This document shows positions 23,170 through 35,200 of a stretch of 64,000 nucleotides of DNA, in pieces. The notes under the pieces were generated by a model. It saw only the letters and a list, made by a program, of their open reading frames with translations, made no database searches and was not told the origin of the DNA. The position numbers and the translations under genes were made by a program. The DNA is from Cunninghamia lanceolata (taxonomy: Eukaryota > Streptophyta > Pinopsida > Cupressales > Cupressaceae), in assembly GCA_027924645.1 (NCBI GenBank), contig BSBN01000187.1, forward strand, positions 15,456,001 to 15,520,000, read 5' to 3'. The stretch's first letter is position 1, and the number at the start of each line of letters is the position of its first letter.

Positions 23170-23185
23170 TACTCCCCTCCTTGTG
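23170..23185 (-). promoter_or_regulatory. Element E polypurine tract
   Basis: The minus strand reads CACAAGGAGGGGAGTA directly before the LTR start TGTCACACCC. Confidence 0.75.
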
Positions 23186-23289
23186 AATCATCGTCCCCGA
23201 TGATTTTTAAGTATCAAGTATTATCACAACATAAATAAGTCATAAAAAGTATCATACTACAAAACATATTGATATCAAGGGCTTTCATA

Positions 23290-24255
23290 ATTTAGAATAA
23301 CTTTAGGGAACTTTTGCTTCACCTCAGCATAATCTTTCCAAGTGGTAGAATCTTACACATACTGATCCCATTGGATCTTGTATTGCATAATGTTTCTATT
23401 ATGCAAGCAGAGCTTGCGAACTTCAAGCATTTAAGAAGATTGATCATAACCATTCCTGAGCTTTGTACTTGTAAAGCATTCTAAGAATATAATAATCATC
23501 TGTTATATATATATAATTTGAATCATTAAAAACTTTGCACCTCCTGGCAATAGCTGTTATCAAAATGATTCTAAAATCAATTGAATTGCTAACTTTTAGA
23601 ATTTTCAAAGAGCTCTTTATATCTAGGAGCTGGTTTGGACTACATTCCATACTTAATGAAACTTTTTCTGGGGTTGGACCCTCAAAAGAACTTTTATTCT
23701 CTTAATCAAGAATTGTCTTATTATACACTTATCATCAACGTAACTTTTCTACCCCTTATTAGTTTTTTGCCAATCTTTTCTGATCAACATGATCTATTCA
23801 TCCATTTCTAACAACTTTTCTGGACTAATGATAATCTTATCTTCTAGTTTACCTAGCCTATGGGAGTTCAGCATCTTCTTCTATCCAATGTTTCAAATGG
23901 AGTCAATTTGACAATAGAATGATAGGAATTTTTTATAAGAAAATCCCACTAGTGATAGATACTCTTCCCACTTATAATGTTGATCCATGCAATATATTCA
24001 AACGATTCCTCCAAAACCTGGTTAACTCTCTCAGTTTAACCATCTATTCTCAGGATGATAAGTTGTACTTACATTAAGTTTAGTTTCTAGTGCTGCAAAT
24101 AAGGTTTACCCCAAACCTTGTCACGTGCGCATCTCTATCTGAGATAATCTTCTCAAAAACTCCATGTAATCTAAACACTTTCTACACAATTTGTGATCTA
24201 ACACTGGTGATCCACTAGATAAATTCTCTGGTATAAAAGGTGCTACCTTTATTCT
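23290..24255 (-). pseudogene. Element E integrase core and C-terminal tail, heavily decayed
   Basis: No long frame is left, but in pieces the minus strand still spells gypsy integrase landmarks: WEEYLSLVGFSYKKF near 23950, KSYVDD near 23740, and close to the LTR a block resembling the chromodomain-like end of Tekay integrases (TIMQYKIQWDQY, STTWKDYAEVKQKFP, about 23300-23410). Many stops interrupt it. The chromodomain reading is the main reason to call E a chromovirus and rests on these short matches. Confidence 0.55.
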
Positions 24256-24666
24256 TTAACATTCTAAAAAACTTGCCACAAATATTGCGGCATCCCCTTT
24301 CAATTTCTTCCATAAATATAATGGTTTTACATCCACTAACATCTTAGTGATACTAGGATGACCTGAATATGGTGCATTATATACTTCCTTCCATACCAAA
24401 TTCCTTAATTCACCAGAATCAGGTACATAAGTTCTTCCTTTATTCCTCAATAACGCATTGGGTTCAAAACATAAACCTTCATACCTCTTGTCTTGCAAAT
24501 TACCTAAGAGTGCTTGCTTAACTTGTTCATAGAACTTGTCACCCTTGGATCCTTCCATTACTTGACATTTGAAATCAGATTAGATAGTTACCATTGAAGA
24601 TATATTCCTATCTCGACTTATAGCACTGGCAACTCTATTCTTGTTTCCCTTGATATAGTTAATGTT
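24256..24666 (-). pseudogene. Element E: end of RNase H region and integrase H2C2 zinc segment
   Basis: From 24666 leftward: a short block (YIKGNKNRVASAISR) continuing the RNase H end that breaks off at 29596, then a linker, then the integrase zinc-binding segment with APYSGHPSITKML and YLWKKLKGD. In functional copies the zinc ligands are His-His-Cys-Cys; here the first His position is Tyr (VYNAPYSGH) and the first Cys is Ser (FVASFLEC). The frame 24558-24256 is open for 100 codons. Confidence 0.75.
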
Positions 24667-24785
24667 TTTTATAAGTTCAGTAGGAAACCAAGGTCCAAAT
24701 CCCTTTAACAAAACAGCCCCAGGGGCATCAGGACTTTAACATCTAGAAGCAACAGATTGACATCACAGAAACAATAGAACAAAAC

Positions 24786-26777
24786 CTAACGAAACAATGG
24801 AGAAAACAGAAAATAGGAGAAAACAAGAAACTTTGGGCTGTCAGTCACTCCAAACTTGGCCAGGAACTCCACCATCTCCTTGTAGTCACCTAAGCTATCA
24901 ATGCCCACTTGTTTAACCTTCTCATCTAGATCCTTCACTGTGATGAAGATGGAAGCCGCCCGATGTAAATCTTTAGCCGCAAACTTCGCCATGACCTTCC
25001 ATTTGTCCTGCATAGAGTCCATTCTTTTCTGAAGGTTCTAGATATCCTCTACATGTTTGACACATAGAGCATATTTCCCCTTACTGGCTTGATGAACAAC
25101 CTCCCCCACATCTTTCTTACCAACGGCAGCCTTATTCATGCCTTCCAAACTTTTCAAGCTGCTTTCATTCATCGAGGCAAAGTGGCTAGTGCCCTCAACT
25201 TCATGCATAGATTCAATAGGAGTCTCCTCTCCCTCTTCATCCACTACTTCTTCCACAAACTTGGAGTCCTCAGAACCCTCCACCCCTAGAGAGCTAACCA
25301 GTAGTTTCCCAACAATCCTGTTGGAATGGTGAATCCTCGGAAGAGCAGTCTCCTCACCTTCACTACTACCCTTAGTTTCCAGAATAGTGTCCAATTCCAT
25401 GATTTTCATAGGAGCGTCCTCCATGGCAGCACCTTTCCCTTCCTTCTTTTTCATTAGAGTTCCCTCCATTTCCTCCACCCTGTCTCTCTTTTCAAACTTC
25501 CTTCCCTGCACTGGAGTGACATGTTTCTATTTTATACTTTTAGTAGAAATGGGGGTCTCAACAGGATTCCCTTCCACCACACTAGGGCCTCTCTTAATTA
25601 TAGGAGTCCCTATGCAAGTTTTCACTTTGCCCTTACCCCTGTGTAAACTGCCCGGTTGTGGGTCCTCCAGAATCTTAACTTGAATAAGTTTAGGTGGACA
25701 TAGGGTAAGATGGAAATGATACAACTTCAAAATAAGGCCTTCATGTATCAGAATGAGAGGGTGATTGGCATTCTTGGCCCTAAGCTCCCTAACAGACTTA
25801 ATGGAATTATCCAGCGAAGAGAGTAAAAAGGAGGGAAAGCTAATCTCAACCTTGTTCCTAAAATGATTTAAAAGAGCAAAGTGATAGTTATAGTATACCT
25901 AGAACTGTCCTTCCAGCGTGAAAAACTTCATTATCATGAGACAAATTTATCCCCAAGGCTCTGACAATTCCTCTCTCGTGAACCCACCATGAAGTTTCAC
26001 AAGAGCCTCGCCCTCATGGAATAAGAGATTCATGTGCTCTGGGTCAGCCACTTTACTTCTCCTCAAATGCTTTTTGCCTTTCATGGGTAAACCAGTGGCT
26101 TACCCAATGACCTCCTCAGAAACTTGGAATCCAATCTTTCCAATTTTGACTTCCCTGGTTTCCTCATCCCAAGTCTTCGTAAACTGTCATTACAGATTTT
26201 CATCGTGACCCATCATCCCTTCAAGAAAAGGCACCACCTCACCCTCTTGGATTATACGCCAAACAATAGGGTCTTGCTTGAATTCTTCAGCCGAGATGGG
26301 TTCAATTTTCATGATGTCTCCTCCCATTTTACTAGTCTGAGAATGGCTAAAGAGACTAGACTGGATTTGTTTAGAATGGAAATAATCACAATCAGCAGCC
26401 TTGAAATTAGGAAAGGGACCGCTAAAATAGCAATTATGCCAAGTTGTAGTAATGATGACAGTGCAATTATTATTGTTAAAATCCTTAAGATTGCCACCTA
26501 AATACATCTCATCAGGGGGAATATTTAGCCGCCACCTCGTGTGAAGATAGGTGACGCCAGCCACTGTCTTAAACCAACCATGATGGATCATGAAATTAGC
26601 CATCACAATCGTCCTCCATCTCCCAGCCACTTGTCCACTCATCGTCCTTTTTGATTTGTGAAATCCTGACCCCAGATCTCTGCCAATACCGAAGTCCTTA
26701 CGCCTTTTAGCATGCCAACCAAGCTTTCCCATCAATCTCCTCTTATTACTATCATCAATTCCATCCCCTATATCCAC
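24786..26777 (-). pseudogene. Unidentified ~660-codon ORF downstream of the LINE RNase H
   Basis: Open stretches 26777-26190, 25730-25527, 25511-25038 and 25022-24786 are all in the same frame, broken only by single stop codons (TAA at 26190-26192, TAG at 25527-25529, TAG at 25038-25040, plus three others between 26190 and 25730). The centre (about 26260-25780) holds a globular-looking block with ISAEEFKQDPIVWRII, VEISFPSFLLSSLDNS and LILIHEGLILKLYHFHL. Then comes a Lys/Glu-rich low-complexity part (about 25510-25100) and a predicted helical C-terminus (LDEKVKQVGIDSLGDYKEM). I do not recognise it as LINE ORF1 (no DUF4283, no zinc knuckle), Gag or nuclease. It ends about 120 bp before the A-rich 3' end of the insert. 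The start is uncertain, since 26777 is a GTG. Confidence 0.5.
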
Positions 26778-26982
26778 GTGGACCCCTTTTTCCTAACTCC
26801 TATTGATAGGACCTGGTTAACTCGACCACAACCCTGCCACCTCACCTTGCAGGAGATTCTTGACAATCCCACCAGAAATAATTTGAAAATTTGAACTATT
26901 GGCCCCACTTTCCCCAAAGTAAGGAACTCCTGACCGTCTCTCACCCTAGTGACACCAAAGGACAATAACCATCATACATCAC

Positions 26983-27759
26983 TTATATTTCATGTCTCTT
27001 TCCATCTTGCTTGATCATATTACAAATTTCTTGTGACAAACTTGAGATGCTTCTCCAGAACTGCCATCCATCCTTACCGCTTCCAACATTAGCCAAGGCA
27101 TCAGCCACAACTTTTCCTTCTCTGTAGATATGAGAATTATTATCCTCTAGACCATTAAGAAGGATCTTGATGTCCCCCATGATATCCTCAACGTTCCACC
27201 CTATCTGAGAATGACCAAGGGTAGCATTCATAATTAGATGGGAGTCTCCTTCGATATGTAGCCTTTTGATATTCATGCAGATAGCTAATTTGATACCCCA
27301 TGGCATAGCCATGGCTTCCACTTCATTATTTATTTTAATGCCAATCCCTCTAGCATAAGCAACAACACACTCTCCAGTATTTGTTCTTAAGATACCTCCA
27401 CCACTAATAGCCCCCAGGTTCCCTTTAACAACGCCATCGAAGTTCAACTTAACCCACCCTTGCTGCGGTGAAGTCCATTTGGTTCTAGCCCAGGCTAACT
27501 TTTTAGTCATGTCCACCTTGTATGAGTTCAGATTCCAGTTCTTTATCATGTTTAGTTCTTCTCTCCTCAAATGGCTATCCACAGCTTTAAACTGACATGA
27601 ATTAATGTTTTCAGCCAATAGCTTGACAAAACATTGAAAGACCTCCAAAGGGGTTCTACTCTTTTCCCTGAAGATTCTATTATTACGTTCCTTCCACACA
27701 CTCCAAACTAAATGGGGATGTATTTGGTTCCAGAGTTTTCTCAAGATTGGTAGAACCAA
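26983..27759 (-). pseudogene. LINE RNase H domain
   Basis: RVT_3-type RNase H with all four acidic positions: Asp in WVKLNFDGVVKGN, Glu in NNEVEAMA, Asp in IEGDSHLIMNA, Asp in KVVADALANV. The N-terminal part (LVWSVWKERNNRIF) is the standard link from the zinc-binding domain in plant L1 elements. The frame is open for 258 codons and is the same as that of the RT C-terminal piece at 28480-28692. The domain would degrade RNA in the RNA:DNA hybrid made during target-primed reverse transcription. Confidence 0.85.
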
Positions 27760-28479
27760 GTTATAGGGTTGCTTCCATTCTCAAACCAACATTTCCATTT
27801 TAGCATTCAAGATCCAATTAACATTCAGCTTTTGGAGAGTGAGTCCCTAGACCTCCCAAGCAAAATTACAATGAATAAAGAGATGAGCCAAAGATTCCTC
27901 CTTAGATTCACAAAGTATACATCTAGTTGGCATAAGGAATCCTCTCTTTTTTAGATTGTTCAAAGTCAGAACCTTATTATGCATTAAAGTCCACCAAAAG
28001 AAATTTATCTTCGGAATGAGTTTAGGAAACCAAATTTTTCTCCAAACTCCTTATCCATGGTTTAATAGCAGATTATATGCTCTTTTGACAGTAAAAAACC
28101 CTCTCTTATCCTTATCCTAGACCATCTTGTCTCTCTTGGTAAAAAGTGTTAGTCTGTAGTCTTCTAAATCTTTTTGAAGATGAACCATCTTTACCCTCTC
28201 ACTGTCATCTCGGGCATAATCTAAAATCTCTTTCTAGCTCTAAAGACCTCCACAGGTCCTTATGTAGTAAGCCACTTTGGAACCAAACACCTTGCTAATC
28301 TTGCCCACTATCCTGCCATAATCTAGCTCTATCAAGGGTTTATCCTTTAGCCACCGGTCTTTCCAGAAGTCAACCTCCTTACCATCCCCAATCCTCCATC
28401 TCATACCTTGTCGGATGAGGCCTCTAGTTTTAATAGTCCCATTCCAAATAATTGAGCCCTTGGGAAGGCTCTCCTTTGC
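27760..28479 (-). pseudogene. LINE zf-RVT (reverse-transcriptase zinc-binding) domain
   Basis: No single long frame, but near 28010-27840 the minus strand shows the zf-RVT core: KINFFWWTLMHNKVLT, then CILCESKEESLAHLFIHC with the Cys-x2-Cys and His-x4-Cys spacing expected of the family. Several stops and frame changes occur around it. It joins the RT C-terminus on the right to RNase H on the left, as in plant L1 ORF2. Confidence 0.7.
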
Positions 28480-28712
28480 TTAAAAACTTCTACCTTGCTC
28501 TCCATTGAGATATTTGGCTCTCATGATGTCCCCCCAATCAGTACTATTCTGGATAAGATTCCACCCTATCTTGGCTATCAGTGCCTTATTCATCAAATGA
28601 ATTCTTCTAAGGCCCAGACCCCCTTGTCTTCTAGGCTCACATACTTTCTCCCAGCTCACAAGGGCAATTCTTTTTTTCTCTTCAACCCCCATCCAAAGAA
28701 ACTTCTTCGAAT
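28480..28712 (-). pseudogene. LINE RT C-terminal segment
   Basis: A 70-residue open stretch with the conserved plant-L1 phrase VSWEKVCEPRRQGGLGLRR followed by MNKALIAKIGWNLIQ. It is in a different frame from the RT core (one frameshift near 28700). Confidence 0.75.
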
Positions 28713-29595
28713 CTATTCAATCTTATCAGCCACCTTTTTAGGAATTTTGAAGAGACTTAACACATAATTGGCCATCCCCTGTAAAGAAGCTTTGAGAAGC
28801 TGAAACTTTCGAGCTTGGCTTAGGAGAGCACCCTTCCATCCCGCCATTTTTCTCTGAATTCTTTCCACCAGCACCTTCCAGAACTCCATAGAAACTTTGT
28901 TAATGGTTAGAGGAAGGCCCAAATATGTAGCCAAGAGACTTTCACTTGAGCAACCCAAAATTCTAGTAATCTTCTGCTGAAGGTCTGGTAGAGTATTCAG
29001 GAAGTAGATATGACTTTTTTCAAAATTGACACTTTGACCTGAAACTGTCTCATATTTCCTTAAGAGTTCCTTCCACCTTCTAGCTTCCACCATCGAGGCT
29101 GACCCAAACAGTATAGTGTCATCCACAAATTGTTGAATCACTAAATTTTGGGCTGTTGAAGTAGGTTTTATTCCACAGAGAGTCCCCTGCGTTAGCAAAT
29201 TAGAAGCTTTCCTTCCTAGAATTTCAGCATTTAGGATAAACAAGTAAGGTGAAAGAGGGTCACCTTGCCTAATGCCTCTCCCAGAAGGGAAAAAACCTTT
29301 TGGGGATCCATTAACAAGAATGGAGATGTTAATGATTTTTTCATTGAATCCAAATTTGCTAAGAATTCTCAAAAGAAAATCCCATCTGACCCTGTTGTAA
29401 GCTTTTGAGATATCCAATTCAAAAATCATACCTGGGGTGTTGCTTTTTTTAATAGAATGAATTATTTCATGGGTAGTGATTGCCGCATCTAGGATCTGTC
29501 TCCCCGAGATGAAGCCTTTCTGGGTAGGAGCGATGAGTTTATCCAGTAGGGGCTGCAATCTGAAAACCAATAGTTTAGTGAAGACCTTATATATC
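28713..29595 (-). pseudogene. LINE reverse transcriptase core (5' truncated)
   Basis: About 294 codons of L1-clade RT (RVT_1): AFISGRQ-like FISGRQILDA, ELDISKAYNRVRWDFL (first catalytic Asp), GIRQGDPLSPYLF, catalytic FVDDTILFGS, then ATYLGLPL and GWKGALLSQARK. The endonuclease domain and the first RT motifs are absent because the element starts at 29595 inside the domain (IYKVFTKLL). The reading frame is intact across this piece. Confidence 0.92.
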
Positions 29596-29900
29596 ATGTT
29601 GAAATCATAGTCCGATATTGGTTCTAACCACCTCCTTTGCCTTGTATTTAGATTGGGTTGAGTAAATAGTTACTTTAAACCATGATGGTCTATTTTCAAT
29701 TCAAAAGGTTTTTCGAATAGAGAGTGTCTCCATATATGTAATGCATGAACAACTATTGCTAACTCCAAATCATGTGAAGTATAATTTTGTTCATAAGGCT
29801 TTAGATTCCTGGACTCATAGGTTATGACTTGCCTTCTTGCATTAACACACCACCCAAACCTTCACCTAAGGCATCTGGTACTACCTTCAAACCTCCGAGG
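29596..29900 (-). pseudogene. Element E RNase H fragment
   Basis: Ty3/gypsy RNase H on the minus strand, with GEGLGGVLMQEG, LRP-like NLKPYEQNYTSHDLELA in pieces, then FTQPNLNTRQRRWLEPISDYDF ending at the LINE target site. It contains at least one frameshift (near 29830) and a stop (near 29677). It connects across the LINE to 24666. RT should follow to the right but is missing; the gypsy match ends abruptly near 29890-29900. Confidence 0.78.
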
Positions 29901-30410
29901 TGTAATTTTCCTCATATCCTGGTATAACTCTTTTGCCATTCTCCTCCTCTTAATCCTTTTAGAATGTGATTGAAATAAGGACTGAGTTTGAGATTGTGTT
30001 CCTACATCCTCACATTCACTAGCTTGAGAATTTTCTTCTTTTTTTTCTCTATCCTTTCCTTGTTCCAATATCCTAACTCTCTTTCTCATCTTGACCAACA
30101 TCATGTTGATGGTGGTTTTAGCACACAACAACACAGGTGTGATTGCTGGTTTCACACCTCTCTTGAAAAAGGTATCATATCCAAGATAGGACTGCCCCAA
30201 GGATAATACAGCTACGTCTTAGCTTGCTTGGAATAACTCAGTGGTATATCTAGCTGTGCCAACAAGGGGTCTTACATGAAATGCAGGGTTTATGAAATAT
30301 GACAACAGTATGTATGTAGAAACCCTATGATACTTTTAGTAGATTTGTAACAGAGATGCTGCTTATAACCTAACCTAACAAACTTGATATAAATAAAATG
30401 CAAAAGGTAA

Positions 30411-30412
<2 letters not shown>

Positions 30413-30455
<43 letters not shown>

Positions 30456-30461
30456 GAGAGA
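30413..30461. repeat. (GA)n microsatellite
   Basis: About 49 bp of GA repeats with one GG interruption. Confidence 0.95.
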
Positions 30462-30954
30462 TGATAAGAGAAATCCTATAGACAATTAGAGAAATGATCA
30501 ATAAATAGATAGACAGATTCCTGATAATAAACAAATCTCTGCTTAACCAGGCAACCCACAATGCCACAGAGATTGTGCAATCTTCTAAGGAAATGCAGTG
30601 ATTTTCCAATCATAGAGGGTTCATCAAACACCCAATCCTTGGTGTAGCTCAATGAATTCATACAATACAACTTATCTCATAAACTATGCCCAGACTAACC
30701 ATACACAATGACATATAATTAGCAAGCCATTAATGGTATGGACAGGAAATCCATCAAATATATGAATAATTAATCACTAATGCAACTGAATGTAAACTAA
30801 TTTCAGATTGACACGAACTATGAAATCCAAAATGAGACAACACAATGATGTAAATTCTCAGCAACCTACAAAACTTGCTTTGTATTAACTAAATTTTGGT
30901 AGAGTCTCAGCAATTCATTATCAAATCTTACTTCCAAATGAGAGAAAAGGATGG

Positions 30955-30964
30955 CCCTTTTATA
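30955..30964 (-). promoter_or_regulatory. TATA box of an unassigned LTR-like segment
   Basis: The minus strand reads TATAAAAGGG followed by CCATCC, the same style as the LTR promoters elsewhere in the window. No paired LTR was found, so it may belong to a solo LTR somewhere within about 30200-32500. Confidence 0.35.
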
Positions 30965-31925
30965 GACAAGGCACCATACTGAGTTTTCAATGGATGGTGG
31001 AGATTAACTCAACACCAATAGTCTAGATTACATGGTATTTAATTTGGTCGGTGGGTAGTTACAATCCTGGATTTGTCTTTGTCTTGTAGGAAAAAGATGA
31101 AAAAACAACTTTTTAGCTCATGAGAACAAGACAAAATAGCAACTTTTGGGTTGTCTAATGGGACAAATGACTTTTCCAAGGTGTTGACTTGCCAAGAGGA
31201 GTATGTAGCACATTTTTTTGTGGAGTCATATGTAACTTGGTACTTGTTGGATACAACTTTGCATGACTGGATGGTTGGAATAGTTGTATGCATGTCTTGG
31301 ACATTAGACTGGTTCTGCATATCTGGGTCAACAAGGTACCTCTGTATGTTCATTCTTCCAAGACGGCTCTAATTAGCTCCAACAAGCTTCTTTGTTCTCT
31401 TAGACTTGTCATCAACAAGACCAAGCATTAATTTCATCTTAAACAATAATTTCCCATCAGTTTGAATCAAAATATGCCCATTTGCAGTCATGGATCAGTA
31501 AAAAACAACTCATTGTCAATGCCACCTTCTTATAAACAACATCTTAAATCTAGTGGTTTTCACATGATTTTTTGCATTTTTCATCATTTTTGAGTACCCA
31601 TTTGGCCAATATGGTGGTTAGGGAAGTTTTTGTGGTCATTAGAATCTGTTTATAGACTTTTATTTCATGTTTTTCTAGCCTTTTCTACAAAAAAGTAGGA
31701 TTTTTGGGGTCACAGACTTTTCATGTGCAGTGGCATTAATTATCGTAAAACATGCCAAAAATCCACACAAACTTGATAAATGTTCATCATGATGTGATAA
31801 CTAGTTGTGCAATTCAAATCCATCAAGAAAATGCCACGTGCACCTTGAAAAACTCAACTTTTGGGCCAAAATGTCAAAAAGCGCGGGTTTTGGGTGTCAC
31901 AGACTAAAAGTCGATGGAGGTCAAA

Positions 31926-32805
31926 TTTAGCGCAGGTCTGTGAGGTGCAATTCTAATGCAAAATAGTTTTGGCACTAATTTGGGGTCCAATCGACCTTAG
32001 CACAGATTTTAGGTCCAATCGACTAAAATCAGTGAAGGCAGTTTTCAACGTAGATCTGTGAGGCCTATTTTTAGCGCTAACTTCATTGGCTAGGATTTTC
32101 AATGCAACTGACTAGAGCAGATTTCTCTGTCCACTAACCAAGTGCAGTGAAGGCAAATATTAGTGCAAGTCGATTGAAGCCTATTTTAGCGCTTTTCTTC
32201 AAAATTGTCTCGGCAGGGATTTTTGGTCTGACTGACTTAGCGGTAGCTTGGAGGGAGGTCGGTTGGAGGCGAATTTAGCGCTAAGGTCTGTAGAAGGCAT
32301 TTTTAGTGCTTTTTGCAATAGGAGGTGTTTTTAGCACTAGATTTTGAATTAGCCAAGGTGAAAGTATATTTAAAAATATGTTTAAGTATAAGTTTAGATA
32401 TTGAATTTAGATACTTCAAATATTTAAAGTAGAAGTTTAGATATTGAATTTCTTATACTTTAAATATTTTTAAATATACTTTCAGGATGTTTGATATAGG
32501 TTCCAGATCCATAGGATTTCACATGCACATTCTAGAATTTTGAGGTTCCACCAGATTTCAGACTTAGCCATTTTTTAGGATTTTCAGGGTTTCAGACTTA
32601 GCCAAATCAAGGCTTTAGGACCATGTGATAGGATGAAAGCAAATGAACCCTTTAGTGAAATCTTGTGGAATTTGACACGATTTTGCTACTCTAAGACCTA
32701 AAAACTAGGAATTTCAACTTGACACATCCTACAAAAGAAATTTCATAAGCAATATCTAGTGACATGGGATTTTGGAGAAAAATGCAGTAACACCCAATTT
32801 TAGCG
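31926..32805. repeat. Dispersed TTTAGCGC / GGTCTGTGAGG motif cluster
   Basis: TTTAGCGC occurs at 31926, 32070, 32185, 32274 and 32798, often near GATCTGTGAGG- or GTCGATTG-like phrases, with degenerate copies (TTTAGTGC, TTTAGCAC) between them. It looks like an eroded repeat family with irregular spacing of about 90-145 bp in the first four. Confidence 0.45.
32360..32483. repeat. Small A/T-rich inverted repeat (hairpin)
   Basis: Arm 32360-32392 pairs with arm 32452-32483 with few mismatches (GAAAGTATATTTAAA against its complement). The 59 bp loop contains a direct repeat of AGTTTAGATATTGAATTT. It could be a tiny MITE-like element; no clear target duplication. Confidence 0.7.
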
Positions 32806-32989
32806 CAAAAGGCAACAAAAGGCTATCTTTTAAGCACAAGACAACTCAAGACACTTCCAAATTAATCATGCATGACATAAAATCACTTCAAACATGCCAA
32901 GAACTCAAATTTGAAGCAAATCTTACATTCTAAGCACAATTTCACCTTCTCATCATCAGAAGGCAGAAAGGTTGAGACTTCAAGCTAAA

Positions 32990-35200
32990 GCAAAAGAGGG
33001 GGTCTCCATTTGGTAAAATGGGGCACGTGTGCAAGGCACAACACATCGCTAGGATTTGACCTAACTTAGTATCCATATTCTCAACTCCTTGTCCTACTTA
33101 TTCACTTCCCCCAAGGTTAACTCTTGTTCTAACCAAGAAAATTCACTCTGTGGTTTTTCATAAAGATTCAAATTCTACGAATGTTACCCAATGTTCTAAA
33201 AACATTTAACATTTCCAAATAGAATAACTCATTCATATTCAAAACTTTTGCCCAAGAAAGAATACATATACATAAGCTTTTGATAAAAACACTTTTCTTT
33301 TCTTTATATACATAAGGATTTGAATACCCTCTTAGCTACATGACTGAGTGGAGTATATCCCTCAAATTTCTAGTTCATCATGCTTATTCTCGAATGGGTA
33401 ATAACCCTTAGCTTTAACCTCATATACATAATTTTGGGGAATATATTCCTTCAAATCATCACTAAGAAATTACAATTACTTCTTCCAAAGGAGGAACATA
33501 AGGATTCCTAAACAACATGGTGGAACTCACACTACACTCTGAGGACATATCCTTAGAAAGTGGTAAGGATGCTGATTTGGTTGGAGAAACCAAAAGAAAA
33601 TAGTTGAAGTTGACAATCTCTCTTAGAGTGTTAAGCTGAGTTAATCTAAGCTCCTAGCACTAAAGACTTTGCACAAAGTTTAGGCTAATGATCTGCCACT
33701 TCCACTCAAGTGGATTATCATATAGATACCAATTCCCTACATGGTGCTTTTAATCATCCTTGACTCTCTCACATTCTAGACAACTTGCTATCACTCTTCA
33801 GTCTTTTTTAGAAATAAAGAGATTTCACATCAACTAGGAGTTTAGTTACTCCTAGATGCCCTGATTAAGATTAAGAATGAATTTTCTACCTCACAAGGTT
33901 TCTCAAATATGTGGAGTTAGGAATATCCCAAGTGCATTTTCTACAATTTACTCCCTTACACAATCCTTCAGAGGCCCATCCAGGACATGATAGAGGTGAA
34001 CATTGCACAAAACATAGTGAACAACCAAAAATGTTCTAGTATAGCCACCACAATAATTTAAATCAATGTCAAAGTATAAAAAAATTTCATTTTCAACAAT
34101 AAGTTAAAAGATTGAACTCAATAAATCAAATTTTGACACCAACTGGTCATAAAATAAATAATCTTCAAAATTCAGTGGCTAGACCATTCCAAAAATAAAG
34201 GAATAAAGCAATGAAAATTCATGCAAGTATTTATAAAGGAATTTTACCAAAAATTCAAGAAGTGTCAAAATCTAAAGATACACTGACTATGCACTACGTG
34301 ACTAACTGAGTCACTAACAAGGGAGTAGATTGTTGTTTTGCACTCGAGTTTTCCAAAAACTTACAGTGGGTTAGAGACCATGCTACTAGTACAATAAATA
34401 AATAAGTCCCTTAAGACTTTCATTATAATAAAAAATCAAAAGATTAAAACACATCCACCCTTGCATCATGGAATATCTATCGTTCATCACATAGATGCTA
34501 CTATAAGGTGGTGTTACAGCAACACACAAGGACTTTAGTTGTAACACACACACCTCTTTTCTTTGTTTACAATACTTTATTCCCTACCTCCCAGAATAGT
34601 TTACTTAAATCAAACTTGTCTAAATAGCTCGGTGATGACCAGATTCATCATTGTAATTATTCTTTCTATCTCCACCAAGAGACAAAATACATAGTTCTCA
34701 ACTTTTTGTCCAAAATGCTATGAAAATAACTAATAACTTCTCCTTACATTTGCTATGAATTATCTTGTAAACTTTATGCAAACTCTTAACAAAAGAATGT
34801 TACTAATCCCAATCTTTATTCATCAAAATATTGCCCAAGATGATCCTCTTTATTTACGTCCTCTACCACGCATTGACACCTTTTTCCAATAGGCTTCATG
34901 AGTTATTAAGGAACTCTTATTGTCTTCTATTTATGCACGATTCTTTGTATATGGCAATTGGTTTTCTCATGAATCCTAGAAATCAAAAGCATTTGAAGTC
35001 CTATATTATTTTTCCAAGCATTTTATGCCAATACATCACTACTTGTCCTTTATTAATCCTTTTATCCCTCTTGACTTATTCCAATCCATCTAGGTTTATA
35101 CAATAATCCAACTTATCTACGTATCTTTGATACAATTTCTAGAATCTTCAAAACTTAGCTACTTCTGCACCTAGTTGATTACTTCAGGATCTTCCCATCG
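32990..35200. other. No gene seen
   Basis: About 2.2 kb of A/T-rich sequence with only short random frames on both strands and no repeat structure that I could pair. Confidence 0.4.

Larger units (their letters stand above)
24667..29595 (-). mobile_element. 5'-truncated L1-type LINE inserted in element E
   Basis: The gypsy RNase H frame stops at 29596 and resumes at 24666, with ATGTT present at both edges (24662-24666 and 29596-29600), a probable 5 bp target duplication. The insert starts abruptly inside a LINE RT domain, the usual 5' truncation, and ends in a short A run on the minus strand (TATAAAA at 24667-24673). Order on the minus strand is RT, RT C-terminus, zf-RVT, RNase H, then a separate long broken ORF. 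The 5 bp duplication and short tail are small for L1, so the right and left ends could also come from two events. Confidence 0.75.

Noticed and set aside
26124..26501. 125-residue plus-strand frame
   Set aside because: Antisense shadow of the longer minus-strand ORF in the LINE insert.
29862..30200. 112-codon charged ORF as part of element E Gag
   Set aside because: It is on the right strand but runs directly into the RNase H block out of order, has no capsid or zinc-knuckle motif, and could be chance. Kept only as a note.
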